From the NCBI GenBank assembly GCA_024867545.1, contig JANFNE010000048.1, positions 56,709 to 120,708 on the forward strand: a DNA stretch of 64,000 nt. The letters run 5' to 3'. This stretch comes from Phytopythium helicoides. Its lineage: Eukaryota > Oomycota > Peronosporomycetes > Pythiales > Pythiaceae. Positions within the stretch are counted from its first letter, which is position 1. Each line of letters starts with the position of its first letter. Under the pieces are notes generated by a model. It was not told the origin of the DNA. It searched no databases and saw only the letters and a list, made by a program, of their open reading frames with translations. Made by a program: the position numbers and the translations under genes. Below, in pieces: positions 60,654 to 64,000 of the stretch.

Positions 60654-61205
60654 GGACAATTACATACAACACACACACAAACACTACAACAACACAACAC
60701 AACACAACACAACAAACACACACACAAACACACACAACACTTTCCTTTTCACATTTTCACTTACCAACGCACATCAACAACTCCACAATTCCATCGCCGC
60801 GTCAATTATTGACACAAACACAACCCATCATGTAACCACATACCCACCCACCCAACTCCCACTTCGTAACCAGCGTCTCGCAGCCGACCAATCGCCACCA
60901 AAACATCAAGATAGAGTGCGCATAGACGAGGCGAATCAAGTCTCGAGGTGGAGTACGTGTAGTCGGCATGCGGTCCGTTGGGATAGGTGTGAAAGGAGGA
61001 AGAAGGGAAGGGAAAGAGAGAAGGTGTTTAGGGCGGAAAGAAGAGCGGGAAAAGAAGAAGCAGAAGAAGAAGAAGAAAAGAAGAGATAACTAGATACGTA
61101 TACAAAGAAGGAGAATATCGCAAACATAAAAAGAGCGTTCGTGTCTGCATTGCAGGGTGGTGTGGTGTGGTGCAAAAAAGAGTGCAAGAGAGTAGCAGCA
61201 GGAAT

Positions 61206-61286
61206 GTCAGCTGTGGGATTTGAACCCACGCGTTCGAAAACATTACGACCTGAACGTAACCCCTTAGACCACTCGGGCAAACTGAC
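61206..61286 (-). tRNA. tRNA-Leu(CAG), copy 15
   Basis: Identical tRNA in a standard unit. Confidence 0.96.
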
Positions 61287-61838
61287 GGACAATTACATAC
61301 AACACACACACAAACACTACAACAACACAACACAACACAACACAACAAACACACACACAAACACACACAACACTTTCCTTTTCACATTTTCACTTACCAA
61401 CGCACATCAACAACTCCACAATTCCATCGCCGCGTCAATTATTGACACAAACACAACCCATCATGTAACCACATACCCACCCACCCAACTCCCACTTCGT
61501 AACCAGCGTCTCGCAGCCGACCAATCGCCACCAAAACATCAAGATAGAGTGCGCATAGACGAGGCGAATCAAGTCTCGAGGTGGAGTACGTGTAGTCGGC
61601 ATGCGGTCCGTTGGGATAGGTGTGAAAGGAGGAAGAAGGGAAGGGAAAGAGAGAAGGTGTTTAGGGCGGAAAGAAGAGCGGGAAAAGAAGAAGCAGAAGA
61701 AGAAGAAGAAAAGAAGAGATAACTAGATACGTATACAAAGAAGGAGAATATCGCAAACATAAAAAGAGCGTTCGTGTCTGCATTGCAGGGTGGTGTGGTG
61801 TGGTGCAAAAAAGAGTGCAAGAGAGTAGCAGCAGGAAT

Positions 61839-61919
61839 GTCAGCTGTGGGATTTGAACCCACGCGTTCGAAAACATTACGACCTGAACGTAACCCCTTAG
61901 ACCACTCGGGCAAACTGAC
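61839..61919 (-). tRNA. tRNA-Leu(CAG), copy 16
   Basis: Identical tRNA in a standard unit. Confidence 0.96.
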
Positions 61920-62471
61920 GGACAATTACATACAACACACACACAAACACTACAACAACACAACACAACACAACACAACAAACACACACACAAACACACA
62001 CAACACTTTCCTTTTCACATTTTCACTTACCAACGCACATCAACAACTCCACAATTCCATCGCCGCGTCAATTATTGACACAAACACAACCCATCATGTA
62101 ACCACATACCCACCCACCCAACTCCCACTTCGTAACCAGCGTCTCGCAGCCGACCAATCGCCACCAAAACATCAAGATAGAGTGCGCATAGACGAGGCGA
62201 ATCAAGTCTCGAGGTGGAGTACGTGTAGTCGGCATGCGGTCCGTTGGGATAGGTGTGAAAGGAGGAAGAAGGGAAGGGAAAGAGAGAAGGTGTTTAGGGC
62301 GGAAAGAAGAGCGGGAAAAGAAGAAGCAGAAGAAGAAGAAGAAAAGAAGAGATAACTAGATACGTATACAAAGAAGGAGAATATCGCAAACATAAAAAGA
62401 GCGTTCGTGTCTGCATTGCAGGGTGGTGTGGTGTGGTGCAAAAAAGAGTGCAAGAGAGTAGCAGCAGGAAT

Positions 62472-62552
62472 GTCAGCTGTGGGATTTGAACCCACGCGTT
62501 CGAAAACATTACGACCTGAACGTAACCCCTTAGACCACTCGGGCAAACTGAC
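62472..62552 (-). tRNA. tRNA-Leu(CAG), copy 17
   Basis: Identical tRNA in a standard unit. Confidence 0.96.
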
Positions 62553-63104
62553 GGACAATTACATACAACACACACACAAACACTACAACAACACAACACA
62601 ACACAACACAACAAACACACACACAAACACACACAACACTTTCCTTTTCACATTTTCACTTACCAACGCACATCAACAACTCCACAATTCCATCGCCGCG
62701 TCAATTATTGACACAAACACAACCCATCATGTAACCACATACCCACCCACCCAACTCCCACTTCGTAACCAGCGTCTCGCAGCCGACCAATCGCCACCAA
62801 AACATCAAGATAGAGTGCGCATAGACGAGGCGAATCAAGTCTCGAGGTGGAGTACGTGTAGTCGGCATGCGGTCCGTTGGGATAGGTGTGAAAGGAGGAA
62901 GAAGGGAAGGGAAAGAGAGAAGGTGTTTAGGGCGGAAAGAAGAGCGGGAAAAGAAGAAGCAGAAGAAGAAGAAGAAAAGAAGAGATAACTAGATACGTAT
63001 ACAAAGAAGGAGAATATCGCAAACATAAAAAGAGCGTTCGTGTCTGCATTGCAGGGTGGTGTGGTGTGGTGCAAAAAAGAGTGCAAGAGAGTAGCAGCAG
63101 GAAT

Positions 63105-63185
63105 GTCAGCTGTGGGATTTGAACCCACGCGTTCGAAAACATTACGACCTGAACGTAACCCCTTAGACCACTCGGGCAAACTGAC
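63105..63185 (-). tRNA. tRNA-Leu(CAG), copy 18
   Basis: Identical tRNA in a standard unit. Confidence 0.96.
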
Positions 63186-63737
63186 GGACAATTACATACA
63201 ACACACACACAAACACTACAACAACACAACACAACACAACACAACAAACACACACACAAACACACACAACACTTTCCTTTTCACATTTTCACTTACCAAC
63301 GCACATCAACAACTCCACAATTCCATCGCCGCGTCAATTATTGACACAAACACAACCCATCATGTAACCACATACCCACCCACCCAACTCCCACTTCGTA
63401 ACCAGCGTCTCGCAGCCGACCAATCGCCACCAAAACATCAAGATAGAGTGCGCATAGACGAGGCGAATCAAGTCTCGAGGTGGAGTACGTGTAGTCGGCA
63501 TGCGGTCCGTTGGGATAGGTGTGAAAGGAGGAAGAAGGGAAGGGAAAGAGAGAAGGTGTTTAGGGCGGAAAGAAGAGCGGGAAAAGAAGAAGCAGAAGAA
63601 GAAGAAGAAAAGAAGAGATAACTAGATACGTATACAAAGAAGGAGAATATCGCAAACATAAAAAGAGCGTTCGTGTCTGCATTGCAGGGTGGTGTGGTGT
63701 GGTGCAAAAAAGAGTGCAAGAGAGTAGCAGCAGGAAT

Positions 63738-63818
63738 GTCAGCTGTGGGATTTGAACCCACGCGTTCGAAAACATTACGACCTGAACGTAACCCCTTAGA
63801 CCACTCGGGCAAACTGAC
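63738..63818 (-). tRNA. tRNA-Leu(CAG), copy 19
   Basis: Identical tRNA; the unit to its right is cut by the window edge and departs from the repeat after 63994. Confidence 0.96.
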
Positions 63819-64000
63819 GGACAATTACATACAACACACACACAAACACTACAACAACACAACACAACACAACACAACAAACACACACACAAACACACAC
63901 AACACTTTCCTTTTCACATTTTCACTTACCAACGCACATCAACAACTCCACAATTCCATCGCCGCGTCAATTATTGACACAAACACAACCCATCCGCCCA

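Larger units (their letters stand above)
52279..63994. repeat. Tandem array of 621-633 bp units, each with one tRNA-Leu gene
   Basis: The array starts at AGAATATCGC (52279) and fills the rest of the window: 18 full units and a partial nineteenth. tRNA-to-tRNA spacing is 621, 621, 633, 628 and then 633 fourteen times. The 12-bp difference is an ACACACACAAAC expansion absent from the first two spacers; the 5-bp difference in unit 5 is a lost GTGTG in the leader of the tract. Each unit has, left to right: a short GT-rich stretch, AAAAAA (Pol III terminator for the minus strand), the tRNA, a CA/ACAAC-rich tract, an ACCC tract, a mixed segment with CCAATCGCC, and a purine tract of about 100 bp rich in GA and GAA. 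No protein gene is supported in the unit. Confidence 0.97.

Noticed and set aside
52308..63898. Repeated 193-, 118- and 112-residue open frames on both strands of every array unit
   Set aside because: They overlap the tRNA gene and low-complexity CA/GA tracts, lack domain features and are only conserved because the DNA repeats. The SLPEWSKGLRSGRNVFERV-type peptide is a translated tRNA.
52279..64000. CRISPR-like regular repeat structure
   Set aside because: Units are over 600 bp, contain a full tRNA gene and have no short repeat/spacer pattern; the genome is eukaryotic.

Overview
This is nuclear DNA of a eukaryote, almost certainly an oomycete of the Phytophthora type. The coding DNA is GC-rich. 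Introns are short (55-102 nt by my reading) with GTGCGT, GTACGT or GTAAGC donors. Flagellar genes are present (axonemal dynein heavy chain, ARMC2). The window also has tandem PDR-type ABC transporters, a MATE exporter, a mucin-like secreted protein, a PDZ-Tubby fusion and a relic of a transposon-associated domain common in Phytophthora. Species is not decided. All exon models come from reading splice sites and frames by eye.

Layout. 1-10.5 kb: the 5' part of an axonemal dynein heavy chain (-), a secreted mucin-like protein with ten six-cysteine modules (-), a chymotrypsin-fold protein with Cys in place of the catalytic Ser (+), and a PDZ-Tubby protein (-). 11-24.2 kb: an efflux locus of two full-size PDR transporters facing each other, with a MATE exporter between them. 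The 3' halves of the PDR genes form a nearly identical inverted repeat (13426-15422 and 19848-21844), which points to gene conversion. 24.7-51.4 kb: closely packed housekeeping genes, many with 2-6 exons: a multi-pass membrane protein, a mitochondrial-type membrane protein, a COMM-domain protein, SF3B4, a kelch protein, an SLC25A42-like carrier, ARMC2, cytochrome b561, an unrecognised 197-aa protein, calpain-7, an FN3/coiled-coil protein, a possible NDUFAF4-like factor, RRN3 and an EST1/SMG7-like protein.

52.28-64 kb: the most striking part. A tandem array of 621-633 bp units each carries one intact tRNA-Leu(CAG) gene on the minus strand with a T6 Pol III terminator. There are 19 copies and interior units look identical. 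The left end of the array cuts into a decayed transposon-associated gene, and the last six bases of the window depart from the repeat.

Themes. Flagellar motility (dynein, ARMC2) fits a zoospore-forming organism. PDR-MATE-PDR is a compact xenobiotic-efflux cluster. SF3B4, RRN3, EST1/SMG7 and the tRNA array all serve RNA production and processing, but nothing in the sequence links them beyond proximity.
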